DNA from: Phyto melanocephala | Taxonomy: Eukaryota > Arthropoda > Insecta > Diptera > Rhinophoridae | DNA: 64,000 nt | Direction of reading: 5' to 3' | Assembly (NCBI GenBank): GCA_941918925.1 | Contig: OW799234.1 | Location: 8,089,001 to 8,153,000 of the forward strand | Shown: positions 12,926-25,284 of the stretch, one piece after another | How the letters are laid out: each line of letters begins with the position of its first letter | How positions within the stretch are numbered: the stretch's first letter is position 1 | The notes under the pieces: generated by a model | The model's input: the letters and a program-made list of their open reading frames with translations, nothing else | What the model was told of the DNA's origin: nothing | Databases searched by the model: none | Translations under genes and position numbers: made by a program

Positions 12926-14610
12926 AAAATACTGTGTATATAGAAAATTAAAGATTTCTTTTAATAAAATTATTAATTTACTTTTTTTAAATTTCTGACA
13001 ATTTTGAGCAAAGTCAGGGTTCGAAATTATTTAAAATTATTAAAAGTTTTTTATGTAATAAATAATATTTTTTTTGTTTGGCAAATTATGAAATTAATGA
13101 AAAAAAAACTTATAAACGATACTTTAAAAAAAAAAATTTTTTAATATATTTTAACTTTTGAAAAATGTCAGGGTTGGAAAACACATTTTTAGGTAATTAT
13201 ACTTTTTGTACATTTTAACTATTTCAGCGAAATTTAACTCGAACAATATGTAAGCAAATAATTTTTTTTAGTTGTCTATAATAAAGATCAGGGTTCGGAA
13301 CCACTTAAAACTATCAAAATTTGCATTAAAAAACATATATAAAAACATAGTTTTTTTTAAATTTCTATCAGTAACAAATCAGGTTTTTGGAATCACCTAA
13401 CACTATTTAAAGTATTTTTATATAATTCGTAATTATTTATATAATTGAAATAAAATACATGTATAAAAATTTTAGGGTTTGCAGATCCTTTCTATAATAA
13501 AAAGCAGGGTTCGAAACCACTTTACAATAGCAAAATTTACATAAAAAAATATATAAAAACATAATTTTTTTAAATTTCCTATAAATAAAAAAAATCAAGT
13601 TTTGGTATCATCTAGCACTACTTAAAGTATTTTTATATAATTCGTAATTATTTATATAATTGAAATAAAAATAAAATTATAATAATTTCAGGGTTTTGCA
13701 GGTCCTTTTACTGTCAAAAAAATTCATTTCTTACACTCGTATACTAAATTTTGTAATAGAATTAAAATAGAAATTACCTAGCACTACTTAAAGAATTTTT
13801 ATATAATTCATAATTATTTATTTAATTGAAATGAAAGAAAAATTATAATAATTTAAGGGTTTGCTGGTCCTTTTACTGTCAAAAAATTCATTTCTTATAC
13901 TTGTATACTAAATTTTGTAATAGAATTATATGAGAATTGACACTTAAGTCTAGTTTTTTACAATTTTAGTTCAAAATTAGGGCGTTGCTATAAAAAGAAT
14001 TTAAAATAAAACTGAACTCAAGTCTGAAATAATTTTAAAAAAAATATGTATTTATTGTCTGTCAAAGCAGTACAAGTTTGTACAAAACTTTTGTTTAACT
14101 TGTTTTCCCAAAATTATTTTTTTTAACCTTTTTTTATAACCTTTAAAAAAGTCAGGGTTGGGAATTTCACTATTAAAAATATTTTTTTATAATACAAATG
14201 TATATTTACTTTTTATTTGTTTGCATATTATGGCAATAAACGATTATTTTCTTCCATAGAACTTTTTTAAAAAATTTGCTAATTATGAAGATAAAAGATT
14301 ATTTTCTTCCATTGAGCTTTTTTTTAAGTCAGGGTTCGAAATTTTATGAAAACATTTTGTAAGTTATAATTATTTAAGCGAAATTCACTTTAAAGAATTA
14401 TGTGTATACATACATACATAGATTCGTACATTATTTTTCTTAATTTCCGATATATATTAGAAAAGATAAAATCAGGGTTCGTAAAGTTTTTGTTTAAAAA
14501 TAACTTGTAAAACAAGTGTAAATTTTAAAACAGAAAAAAAATTAATATTAATAATTTAAAAAAGATGAGCGAGTTCTTAACATGGTTTAACATAAGTTGT
14601 TAAAATATCA

Positions 14611-14789
14611 CGGGTGCCCCGGTTAACTAGTCAGTAGTGTGCTAGTCTGCCAGTCTGGGGTTTCGGGATCGATTCTCGCCAGCGACTTTGGTCTGTTTTA
14701 CTACAATGGGAAAATGGTCTTCTCTACTAAGCTCGTTTAATTAAATTGAGAAATAATTTGTAATTGTATTGTGATAAAAAATAAATAAA
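14611..14789 (+). mobile_element. tRNA-derived SINE
   Basis: The 5' part (14611-14680) resembles a tRNA gene. There is an A-box-like TTAACTAGTCAGTAG near 14622 and a B-box-like GGATCGATTCTC near 14666, spaced as in a pol III internal promoter. The 3' part is unrelated, AT-rich, and ends in an AAATAAATAAAT-type tail. A 10-bp direct repeat, TAAAATATCA, flanks the element exactly (14601-14610 and 14790-14799), as expected of LINE-mediated target duplication. The insertion sits directly in front of a CAGGGTTCG motif of the host array. It has no coding capacity. Confidence 0.82.
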
Positions 14790-14810
14790 TAAAATATCAG
14801 GGTTCGAAAA

Positions 14811-16480
14811 AAATAAGTTGTTAAAAATTTAACATTTAAAAAAAATTTATGTTAAAAATTTTTTTTTATTAAAAAAAAAGAAAAGCTAAAACAAGAGAAC
14901 GTATATTTTTCAAAATTTTTTATACGTTTTTAATGAACTGAAAGCAATTTTAATAATTTTTAAATAAGTGCCCTTTAGTTTTTTAGTACAATTTACACTA
15001 ATTTACAGTTATTTAAATACATTTTTCCTATAAGCAAATACAGACATGTGACATTTTATGTATTTTTATATATTTATATTTTAATCAAATAATTTATATT
15101 TATTTAGCGCTGTATAGGTAGAACAAATTTGAAAAATTCTTTACAAAAAAAATCTATAAAAATTTATAAAACTCAAAATATAATAAATAATCTAATACAA
15201 AGTATAATAAATTAAAAAACAATTCAAATCAAAAGACAACAAACGTAGAAGCTAAAACAAACTTAAATATATTTTTATTAAGAAACTGATGTTTAATTTT
15301 TTTTATATATGTATTTGAAATGATCATAACGATCTGTCATTTCGATTTATAATCAAATGCCGAACAACAAACAAGATCAGCAACCAATTGATTTTTATTT
15401 TATTTAAAATATTTGAGTGAAAAAAACTACAGAGGAACAAGAAAAAAAGGCTTGTTTGTGATTTTGATACTTAAACAACTAGATAGATAGCAACACACTA
15501 TACACTAGAGGTGGATATACACACATACAAACACATAGAACAAAATAAATTTATAAAAAATAGTCTTTAGATGATGGCACGTCAGCTGCATATTAAATTC
15601 TAAAATACACATACTAAATACTCAAGATGTATAAAGAAAAAACAAAATATATTTATTTTAAATGATTTTCTATACAAGAAAACTTAGTCTAAAATAAAAA
15701 AAAAATAAAAAACAAATCAATCGTATTTTGTTGCAAGTAGTGGTGGCGGTAGTGGTGCTGTTAGGGAGTTGTTACATTTTGTAGCGAGGGGCCCAAGGAA
15801 AGGCTTGCTTGGTTGTATAGAAATATTAACACTGCAGTTGTTTTGGGTTTATTGTCATATTGATGTTAATGTCATGCCATGTGAACTAGTACACATACAA
15901 CAACAACAAAAAACATGTAAGAATTGTTTATGAGGGCATTGTTTTCATTTAGTTTTTCTTTTTTTACAAGAAATACTAGAATTTTAAAATAATTTTATTA
16001 AGGTTTATTGACAATGCAAATGTTTTATTAGCTAAAGTACTGAAATAGAATTGAAAATTTTAAAGTTAGAAAATAAAAAAATATTTCAAAGAATGTTTTT
16101 GCATGCCCTCTTAATGGTGTCCATTACTAATAACACAAATTTAGCATAAAGTTTTTGCTCAATGTACCTGCTAAACTCTGGCTTTGTTAAATGAAATTGT
16201 TAATTAACTTTGCTCTGCATACAACTATTTAACGTTTATGTCCTTAAACTAAACCACTTTAAAAAGTCATGAAAATAGTCAAAGTTTAAAAACAAACAAT
16301 ATGGCAACCTTGTATTACAAAGTTGGTTTGTGGTAAAATAGTAGTAGGGAAATTATACTAGTGTTTTGTTGTTGCTACAATAAAAAAAAATTAAAGAGCT
16401 CTCTTAGATTCTTAAAATAGTATAAAACGTTTATTTTGAGTACACTAGCAGCTAATAAGCTGCTGAACTTTTTCGGCTGT
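14811..16480. other. AT-rich non-coding stretch
   Basis: Nothing gene-like was found. A short GC-richer patch near 15735-15825 (GTGGTGGCGGTAGTGGTG and on) has no family resemblance that I can name. Confidence 0.5.
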
Positions 16481-16489
16481 CTCGTTAAC

Positions 16490-17215
16490 AGATCGTTAGG
16501 TATAGTGTAAAATCTAATGGAAATGAAATCTAAATCCTAATGGAAATAGAATAAAGAACTTATAAGCCTATTTAAAGCATATTTTCCCCACGTATCAGTT
16601 AGACGGAAAGCCTTTTCTGTTTTTGATGTCCCCAATAGAATGACAGATTTGTATGTTCCGGCACTTGAGCAGGTTAAGGTTGGCCACTCTTAAAAACGCA
16701 GTCTGAAATTGTTGAAAATATAATGCAGGACTTATACGCCTATTTAAAGCTTATTTTTCCCCGCTCAGTTAGACTAAAAGCCTTTTCTGTGTTTTATGTC
16801 CCCGTTAGAACGATACATTTGAATGTGTCGGCATTTGAGCGGTAGAGTTTTGGCCATCATTAAGTACACAGTCTACAATTTTAGAAATCTTTATGGAGAT
16901 AGAAAACAGAACTTATAAGGCTATTACAATCGCTTTTCCCTCACGCTATTGCATTTGGACCGATAGCTTGATCTGTTTCTGATGTCCTTAAATAGAACAA
17001 CAGATTTGAATGAGCCTGTATTTGAGCAGTAAAGTGTTGGCCACTCTTAAAAACGCAGTCTAAAATCGTAGAAATCTTAGCGGAAATAGAATGCAGGACT
17101 TATAAGCCTAATTCAATAGCATTTTGCCCACACTGTTTTGGTTAGACCGAAAGCCTTTTATTTTCTTTTGTATGTCTCCAACAAGATTTTCCGGCATTTC
17201 ATTAGAAAAGTAGTA
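16490..17215 (+). repeat. degenerate ~180-bp tandem repeat, about 4 units
   Basis: A unit beginning ATGGAAATAGAAT...ACTTATAAGCC recurs at about 16557, 16730, 16911 and 17098, so the period drifts from 172 to 187 bp. Shared blocks include AAGCCTTTTCTGTTTTTGAT, GATGTCC, GGCACTTGAGCAG and GGCCACTCTTAAAAACGCAG. The last unit is incomplete. Units are visibly diverged, so the array is old. No coding frame is maintained across units. Confidence 0.75.
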
Positions 17216-17329
17216 AAAACAGTTTGATAGCTAAAAGTTAAGGGCTAATAAGTAGAGGTCTACACGAGAGAAAAGCGCTGTTTCATTATTTAAAAAAATA
17301 AAGTTTGACTTCACAGTTCAAAACATATG

Positions 17330-18780
17330 GCTAAAATTTTTTTTAATGTCGATGATTGTGAAAAGAGAAAATTAAGGTAATCCAGGCAGATTGGAAAAAT
17401 TGTTATGGATGAGAGTGTTGCTAAAATTCTCGAAACATCAATTCGGCGTTATGAACAACTAAAGAACAATCTTTAAAGGCTTTCGACATCCTATAATTAA
17501 AAAAAGATCTGCCCCTTCATGTCTACAAAATGACTTTGTCAATTGTCAAAATTGCCACATTTTGGGTTAAGAAGCTGCACACGAATTACGATTACCACGA
17601 ATGAAATGCATTTACAGCGTTTAACTGTTGGGTGAAGGCATAATTGCATCATAATCTGTGAGAATGTGAATGATTAAACAATGGCTGTCACTAGTGCTCG
17701 ATATGGCGATATAAAAAAGGAGTCACTTCTTCCTAATCGAAATCATAGTCGTATACAGGGAAAACAGTAATGGTTGTGACTACCAAAATCATATAGTTTA
17801 GTTTTGATAGCAGAATTTCGTGGTTGTATTTACAGAATATAAATACGTAGTCAGCACTAAGAAATTGTGATTCTATCAATAGAGATATTTAACCATAAAA
17901 AAAATTGTATTGCAAGAACTTAACCATACGATTGGCAATGAAAGTGATTGTCTGTTTTCTGGGTGTATTAAAGTTGTCTAACAGTAAAGTGAAGCGAATA
18001 CAAATTGTTAATATATTTGTACACACAGCCAATCCTTTACAAAATGACAAGCTCACACAATGTCCAGAACGGACCCCAGTTATCGCTAATAAGGCTCTGT
18101 CAAATACCGGCCTGGAGGTTCGCTGGCGGCAACAGGAGCGTATGGAGAATCCTAATCAGCTACTACACCCTAAAATCCTCAAGATTATAGAAACCGCAAC
18201 TGTAGAAATAGTCTTATGTTTCTGATAAGAAGAAACTGGAACGTATATACATTTAAAGGGTGTCCAAATTTGAAGTATCAATGGCCAATCGAAATCGGTA
18301 TAGGGAGATGATCCGAAACTTTTTACGACGGAAATTGATGATCTAGATATGGAGATTATGTGGTTTCAACAGGATTGTGCCTTTTGCCATACATCAAGAC
18401 ATAAAATGGATTAAAGAAAAGTTTGAAAATCGCATTATTTCTCGTATAGGCCAAGTAAATTGGCCACCAAGACTGTGCGACTTGGCATCTTTATACTATT
18501 TTTTGTGGGGTTTTTTGAAATCGAAAGTTGTACTATAATCCTAAAACAGTTCAAGGGCTTAAAAACGACATTATAGAGCAGATATCAACTATTGACAAGA
18601 GTTTATCAAAAAAAAAAATGTTTAAAATTTTTTATAAAAATCTTAGAAGCCTGCAGAGCCCGACATAAGTTCTCATTTTTAACCGGAACCTATTTGCAAT
18701 TAACTGAAGTACAAATATTTTTAATATCTCAATAGAAAAATAATTTTTTTTTAAATTAATACTATACCCCTAATTTAGAC
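17330..18780 (+). pseudogene. decayed mariner-like transposase
   Basis: Near 18275-18400 the plus strand reads as a worn transposase core: RYREMIRNFF, EIDDLDMEIMWFQQDC and then CHTSRHK, the second catalytic Asp region of mariner-like enzymes (normally MWFQQDGATCHTA). Near 18455-18530 there follows WPPRLCDL with FLWGF, the third catalytic Asp region. AAAGGGTGTCC at 18255 and GACACCC at 18779 may be worn terminal repeats. Multiple stops and frame changes rule out function. The part before 18250 is less certain. Confidence 0.65.
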
Positions 18781-19160
18781 ACCCATTCTTTATATTGATG
18801 TCGCTGACAAGTGGTTTCAACTGGACGTCGCCACATACCTTACAGACTACAAAGCGATTTAATTACTACATGAAACATTACCGTATTAATTTGTTTGTTT
18901 CGGTGATCAGAATTAATCTTCCAGATCGTGCTATTTAATACTGATTTTATTTTGAAGGAACCAATTGATAGTCTATGCTAACAAGCCCACAATTGTGTAA
19001 AGTTTTTAAACCTAAATCAACAAAATTCAGCCACATTTATGCAAAATGGTCCTGCAATATGTCGTCAAATGTGCGCAGGTACCAGCAAAGTCCTGAAGGT
19101 CATTTGCCTTATGTGCTATTTCATACATAACCATGTGTTTTGTACTTTGTGAATTGTTTT
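18781..19160 (+). pseudogene. second mariner-like transposase relic
   Basis: Directly downstream of the previous relic, 18786-18840 reads IDVADKWFQLDVATYLTDY, again the mariner catalytic block with substitutions. About 19025-19130 corresponds to the C-terminal IQPHLCxxV and FHT-type tail. Tail and core repeat the domain order of the first relic, so these are two separate or nested insertions rather than one gene. Confidence 0.6.
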
Positions 19161-19590
19161 GGGGACACCCTATGGTTTGCATTTTTATATTTTTGCTATA
19201 TTTATCTGGTCGCTGGGTCCTGAGCAAAATCTTGATCTGTAGGGATTAATTTAATCAATTTATTTACTTATAATTGACAAGCTTTTTGTTGTTGCTCTTT
19301 TAGTCCTGGCTTCAATTGTTAGTTTCAACTTACTTTTAAGGAAAATGGTGATAATTTTTGCTCTAAGCTTTTTGGGACACCCTATGGTTTGCATTTTTAT
19401 ACTTTTGCTTTATTTATTTATCTGGTCGCTGAGTCCCGAGCAAAATCTTTATCTGTACGGATTAATTTAATCAATTTATTTACTTATAATTGACAAGCTT
19501 TTTGTTGTTGCTCTTTTAGTCCTGGCTCCCAACTGTTAGTTTCAACTAACTTTTAAGGAAAATTATGACATTTTTAGCTCTAAGCTTTTC
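19161..19590 (+). repeat. 212-bp tandem duplication
   Basis: Two high-identity copies in tandem (starting GGGACACCCTATGG near 19162 and 19374) share TCTGGTCGCTG, AGCAAAATCTT, a long block across AATTTAATCAATTTATTTAC and GACAAGCTTTTTGTTGTTGC, and end at GCTCTAAGCTTTT. The leading GGGACACCC resembles a Tc1/mariner-like terminus, so the duplication may involve a transposon end. Confidence 0.85.
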
Positions 19591-21188
19591 AAAATTATCT
19601 GCAATCAACATTTTAAATTTTCATATATTTTCTTTATTCGATTACTAATTTCTTATTATTGTTTTTTTTTGTCTTCATTTATAAATAAATTTATCATATT
19701 AAGTTCAATAAATTTTGTCATCTGTTTTAGTCATGTTTCTAATTTAAAGACAACAGCATAACATTGTCAAAGCTTATTAATCATTTAAATACATTTAACA
19801 CAATATTCTGTTTTATTAATAAAGAAGAAGAAGAAGAAGAAAAAAATTAAAATAAGAAAAGACTCCCCCTCTTACTCCTACCAAATAGTAATAAACATTT
19901 TAATATGATCAATAAACATAAAAATTTATTGATGAAATTTTCACACCCCAAATGAGTCGTTCAGACAAAAACATCAAACTAAACTAAAAAAAATTAAATA
20001 AAAAAAAACACACACAAAAATTGGGACAATTTTTTTACGATTTTTGCTTTTTATACAAAAAAAAAAAAATAAATAAAATAATATTTAACGTATATAAAAG
20101 CAAGAAAACCATTTAAAATTGATCATGAAAAGATCATGAACTTTTATTAAGAACCACAACCAAAATATAAAAATTAAATCAAGAAAAAAAAAAACTCCCC
20201 CACTTTATGTTTTATTAGTAATTTATACAAATCGAATATAAATTAATAATTTTTTATACAAAATGTGGGGTTTTTCTTCTCAATTCAATTTCCTAGCTGA
20301 CAAATTAATTTAATATAAATTAACCACAAAAACTATAAATTCTGGTGCTGCCACATATTAAAAGCTTTAAGTCAAAATTTCTGTTTAAAGCTTACAATTT
20401 CGATTTCGTTAGCACGGTTCATGTCAATTTTTTTGAAATGTCTATGAAAGAAGTGAATTTTATGAGGGCGTTTGATTAGTTTGTTAATTTTTTTTTATGT
20501 TTAAATATTTCGAAAAATTAAATTAGTGCTTCTCTATATATTACAAAAAGATTTTTATTTTTTGGTTTATTTGTGGAAACACTAGTCTAGACTTTTTCTA
20601 AATAAAACATCATTTAATAATAAACTTATTGCTTTTAATTACCATAAATTATTTGTAATTTGTAACAATTTTATAGTATAGTCTTAACAATGATAATTCC
20701 AACATTAATGTGGTTTGTAAAACTTTATTGATTCTAGACAATAAACTGCCACCTAACAGTGAAGCCCAAAAAAATCTACAGCAAATAATGAAAATTTTAC
20801 TTCGAATCACCTTTTAGAAATGTTCATAAAACTACCTGTTCAGTTTCCTTCTCTACTGTTTGATTTTAATTTTTTTATTTTTATTTTTTTTTAAATTGTA
20901 TTTTGTTTGTACACTGTGCTTTTGGAATATTAATTGTGTTCGAAATGTTTTTGGCATGTTTACAAAAAAACTGTTAATATGAAAAAATAAATTAAATAAA
21001 TAAAATAAAAAACAACAACAAAAAACTTAAATTGGAAAAAAATCCATAACAATATCTCAAGAGAGAGAAAAAAAAAAAAAAACAACAACAACCAAAAAAA
21101 AAACAATTTGTAAAGTGAATCATCAATAAAATTGGAGCAAAATTTTTAAAGAAAAAAAAACTGAATTAATATTTATATAAAATAAAAG
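19591..21188. other. AT-rich non-coding stretch
   Basis: No gene is seen. It includes an AAG run near 19825-19841 and many poly-A/poly-T tracts. Confidence 0.55.
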
Positions 21189-21500
21189 TGACAATTTAAA
21201 AAATCACACCAAAAGATGCTAAGAAAATTCGCCAGAAAAAAAATAATTTTTAGTTCTTCTTAAAGCTTTTTTTAAAAGCTTCTTAAATTAGTTTAATATT
21301 AATTTAAAATCTTAAATTTATAAATAATTAATTCTATATAAAAATGACAATTTAAAAAAGCACACCAAAAGATGCTAAGAAAATTCGTCAGAAAAAAAAC
21401 ATAATTTTAAGGTATTTCTTAAAGCTTTTTTTTAAAGCTGCTTAAATTACTTTAATAATAATTTAAAATCTTAAATTTTTAAATAATTTATTCTACATAA
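21189..21500 (+). repeat. 156-bp tandem duplication
   Basis: Two adjacent copies begin at TGACAATTTAAAAAA (21189 and 21345) and share CACACCAAAAGATGCTAAGA, a TTCTTAAAGCTTTTTTT block and AATTTAAAATCTTAAATTT. Differences are mostly single bases and homopolymer lengths. Confidence 0.85.
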
Positions 21501-22580
21501 ACTGTACTAAGTTAAAGCTTTTAAAAATGTACCTTTTTCAAGAATTCTTTAAAATTTTTTCAAAAGCTTTTAAAAAAAATTTATTTTTTTTTAATTCTTT
21601 AAAGCAACAATGAAAAAAAAATAATATATATTTTTTTAATTTTTCCTAAATTTTCGTTAAAAATATTTAACAGCTTTTATAAAAAGCTTAGTTGATTAAA
21701 CTAACTAAACTGTTTAAATTTTTTAATACAGCTATAATTTTCTTATTTTCTTTAGTTGTTGTAGATTTTCCACACATTTTAATAAATTTGTCTAAAAGCT
21801 TTGAAAAACATTTTAAAAGCTTTTTGGAAAATTCGCTTAATTTAACATATTTTTTTCCTCAATGTATATTTTCAAAACCTTTTAAGTTACAGTTGAAGAA
21901 TTTTATATATAAAAGACAGTTTTTAATTAAAATGAATTAAAAGCTTTTTAAGCTTTTACGAGAAAATATTAAATGCTTATATTTTTTAATTAAATTTGTT
22001 ACTTTACAGTTCCTAGAGATACTTATAAAGATTTTTTTATTACATTAATGGCAGTTTTTAAACTAGAAAATATAAAAGCTTTTTTCAGCTTTTGCGATAA
22101 AAAACCCAATTTTAATATTTTTCAGTAAAATATGTTATTTTATGTTTCTTAGAAATTTTTATAAAAATTCTTAATAAATTTTAATTTGTTCTTTTGCAAA
22201 AAAAAGCTTTTAAAAAGCTAAGCTATTTATTGGGCAGGCAAAATCCTACCTTTAACTAAAGGCAAGTTGTAATAATGGCCCTTAAAGTTTTTTTATAAAA
22301 AAATATAAATTTTATTTTGTAATAATTTATTACGCATTTTCCTTTAAAACTAGACATTTTTTCTTAAAAGCTTTAATAGCTTTTAGGCTTAAAAACTTGT
22401 AAGTTTTTTTTTCGCCAAAATTTATTAAAATATTTATATTCTTTTTTATTCATTTACCTTTCCCAAAGCCTTTTTTAAATTTTATTAATAGAAATTTCTT
22501 AGTTTTTTATTTTTAACTAACATTTCTACTCTTTAATTTATTTATTATGGGTTGAATTATTCAAAAGCTTTTCTAAGATT
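21260..22580. repeat. AAAAGCTTTT-rich domain
   Basis: The palindrome AAAAGCTTTT, or close variants with HindIII-type cores, occurs a dozen or more times in 1.3 kb, for example near 21265, 21425, 21560, 21685, 21797, 21817, 21939, 22075, 22203, 22373 and 22563, often as two or three adjacent copies. Outside this domain such density is not seen. AT-rich composition alone would not favour the GC centre at this frequency. Confidence 0.55.
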
Positions 22581-22599
22581 TGTCTCATTTTCTTTAATG

Positions 22600-24380
22600 T
22601 TAAGAACATTTTCAAACATATATTTTTTTTATTGTTTTCTTCAACTCTTTAGTATTCTTTGTTTATTTTATTTTCTTTGTTATATCATTTTACCACTTAA
22701 TACCATAATCTGAGCTGAGATCAGCATTTATTTGTTTAATTCAGTTCCGTATTTTGTAAAATTTCTTGCAAATCAAAATAAACTTGACCTAAATTTTAAT
22801 TGTTTAAACAACAACAGAATATTACAAAAAGAAGAACAACAACTTTAGAGCTAAATTGAAAACTATTACATGTATTGATAGTTTAGTTGACACAGCAAAA
22901 GTGTTTGTGGTTTTAGTGGGATTTTTTTAAACTTGGTCTAATTACTTGACCAACATTTAAAAAAAAAAAATACCAAAAAAAAAATTCTGTTTAATTATGA
23001 TGAAAGCTAAATTTAATGATAATTTATTTTTAATTTCTTAAAGGAAAAAAAATTCTTAAGAAAATCAAAACTATTGTATATAATTTATTAGTATTGATCA
23101 TTTGGCGTTGTGATTTGTTTGTATGTATAGGTGTGTGTATGTGTTTGTGTTTCTATATGCAGCTTAAAACTCATTAAAGACGTCATCAACATGACGATGA
23201 TGATAATCATCAGCAACATACTAAACAAATGCACTCTAAGCCTTAGCTGGACTTTTATGAATAAATATTTTTGCAACATGCACGCACTTAACATTATAAA
23301 CTTGGCTAAAAACAAAAATTAAAACCCAAATGTACAACAATAAAACGATAAATACAAACACACACACATACATACATACATATGTACATATATGCATTAA
23401 AACATATGACCAAAAGGGGTGTGTACAAAATGATATTTTATTCAATATCCTACACACGCAGCAGCGATTTGTCCTTTTCACAGAATGTAGCCATCTACAG
23501 CAAAACAACCAACATCCATCTGCATGATGTTAAGCGTATCTTTCAAATAACAAACAACAACAACAACAGCAATAACAATCCTCAAAAACTCAAATACGAT
23601 TGATGAGTCTGAGAATATTTTCTACCAGATCTTTATTCGACATTTGTATGAAATTTGTTATTTTTTTCTGTTTTCTTTCTTTTTTTTTTGATGTATTTGC
23701 GTCTTAAATGTGAAAACCTAAAATTAAAAACTCATAAGATATCGACTGATATATTGAGCTGCCGCTTAAACAAAAAAAGAAGAATCACAAAATGCTTTTG
23801 GCTAGGCTAATGCTCTTTTCAGCGGCTTCTTATACTTCTTTTCCGTTTTTTTATTTATTTTTTTTTTTCAATTCAACAAATAAATGATCTTCAATGTTTT
23901 GTATTGTTTAAGGCTTTATACTTCTTAGCGTTTTGTTTTTTTTTTTATGGAAAATCAAAAGGTAATTAGCCAGTTATTAAGTTGTATCTTCAATCTATTA
24001 TAAGTTTCTAGATTTCATTACAATTGTGTAAAATAAATTTTCATAATTGACGAGCAATTAATACTTTGAGGTTAAGTTCTTTCTTAAAGCTCTTAAGCCC
24101 CTTTATTTGGTGTGAGCTTGTCTTCAGCTATTAGTTTTATTAATTAATAAGCAACAAACAATGGAAAAAACTATTCCCTTAAATTGCCGTTAATTTCCTG
24201 TAGAAATTGCTTGTTTGACGCTTTTTGAAAATAAATAAACAAAAGAAACTTAGAGCTTAATAGTTTTTAATAATGATTTATGAAAGTTTATTATTTATTA
24301 AATTTTTTAAATATGCTGTAATGTTACCTATAAGCAAGAAAAGTTAACAAACCACATTGCAAAATAGTTGAATTTCTTTA
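22600..24380. other. AT-rich non-coding stretch
   Basis: No gene is seen. The 23.1-23.6 kb part has CA/TG and CATA repeats that create overlapping open frames on both strands. None resembles a protein family. Confidence 0.55.
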
Positions 24381-25284
24381 AATTCAGCTAGCTGAATTCC
24401 AATAAAATTTAATATATTTTAAACTAAAATTAGTAATATAATACAGAATTTGTTAGGATTAAATTCAGCTAGCTGAATTAACAAAATATTTTGTTTTCAA
24501 CTGAGTATTAAAGCTGAATTCACGGCTTCTGAATTAACAAAATAAATTCTATTAAATTCTTTTAGTCTAAAAATGCAATTACATATTTTTTTGTTTAAGT
24601 AGTTAGCTGAATTAGGTTATAATATCGACCCCTGTGCGCGAAATTATCGTATGTTACGTTTTTTTTTTTTTTTTTGCAAATTTGTTCTACATCCATTTTT
24701 TCCATCATATTATAGCGATAACTGTTTTAGTTATGGAGATAACACTATGCATATTTTATTGTATGTAACAGTGTTATTTACGTTTTAATTTTTTTAAAGT
24801 AATAAAAACGCTCTTGTGTAAAATTTTATTTTTGTAACATACGATAATTTCGCGCACAGGCATCGATATGAACCCCTTGATAATTTTTTAAATTGATATT
24901 ACAGAAAAAGTGTAGTTATTAAATTAAAAATTCTTCGATCAGCTGAATAAGCTTTGAAATAAATATTGAGCTGATAAAATAACATAAATATGTAAAAATT
25001 TTGTTTTTTTACAAATTCAGCTAGCTGAATTGAGTTATTATTTGATATATCAATAGAAAAGGTAACTAAAATTACAAATTTTGTATGTTATTACAAATTC
25101 AGCTAGCTTAAAATGACTAAATAAATGAAATAACTAAACAAAGTTCTTTTAAGTTTAAAATCTTTGTACTACTGCAAGGGGTATCTAGATAATTTAAGCT
25201 AAAAAAATATAATATGGAAATTATTATAAAATGTAAATTGTTAACAAAATATTTTATTTAATTAACAATTCAGCTAGCTGAATA
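24381..25284. repeat. array of the 18-bp palindrome AATTCAGCTAGCTGAATT
   Basis: Perfect copies lie at 24381-24398, 24462-24479 and 25014-25031. Near-perfect copies lie at about 25096 and 25267-25283. Half-sites with AGCTGAATT or CAGCTGAATA occur near 24511, 24602 and 24941. The intervening DNA is ordinary AT-rich sequence, and a MITE is inserted at 24622-24869. Confidence 0.8.
24622..24869. mobile_element. 248-bp MITE with GC-rich inverted ends
   Basis: A perfect 27-bp terminal inverted repeat starts CCTGTGCGCGAAATTATCG (24631-24657) and is mirrored at 24834-24860. With the flanking ATATCGA/TCGATAT it extends imperfectly to 36 bp per side (24622-24869). The interior is AT-rich with no frame. 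I could not identify a clean target duplication, so the superfamily is open. Confidence 0.8.

Larger units (their letters stand above)
10645..14810 (+). repeat. eroded tandem array with CAGGGTTCGGAA motif
   Basis: About 26 copies of a TCAGGGTTCGGAA-like motif lie in one orientation. The strongest start near 10649, 10960, 11121, 11240, 11402, 11707, 11859, 11992, 13015, 13169, 13289, 13505, 14153, 14330, 14473 and 14798. Spacing is mostly 80-170 bp apart from inserted elements. Some neighbouring units are still alignable, showing tandem duplication: 152 bp (11707 and 11859), 217 bp (13289 and 13505), about 168 bp (copies of CTAGCACTACTTAAAG near 13610 and 13778) and 64 bp (two TTATTTTCTTCCAT blocks near 14245 and 14308). 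The array is interrupted by a TATACCC-ended repeat (12088-12925) and a SINE (14611-14789). Confidence 0.75.

Noticed and set aside
17905..18225. 106-residue open frame with a GC-richer end
   Set aside because: Two frames are open over 18045-18180 and neither shows a known motif; probably transposon-derived, but I cannot name it.
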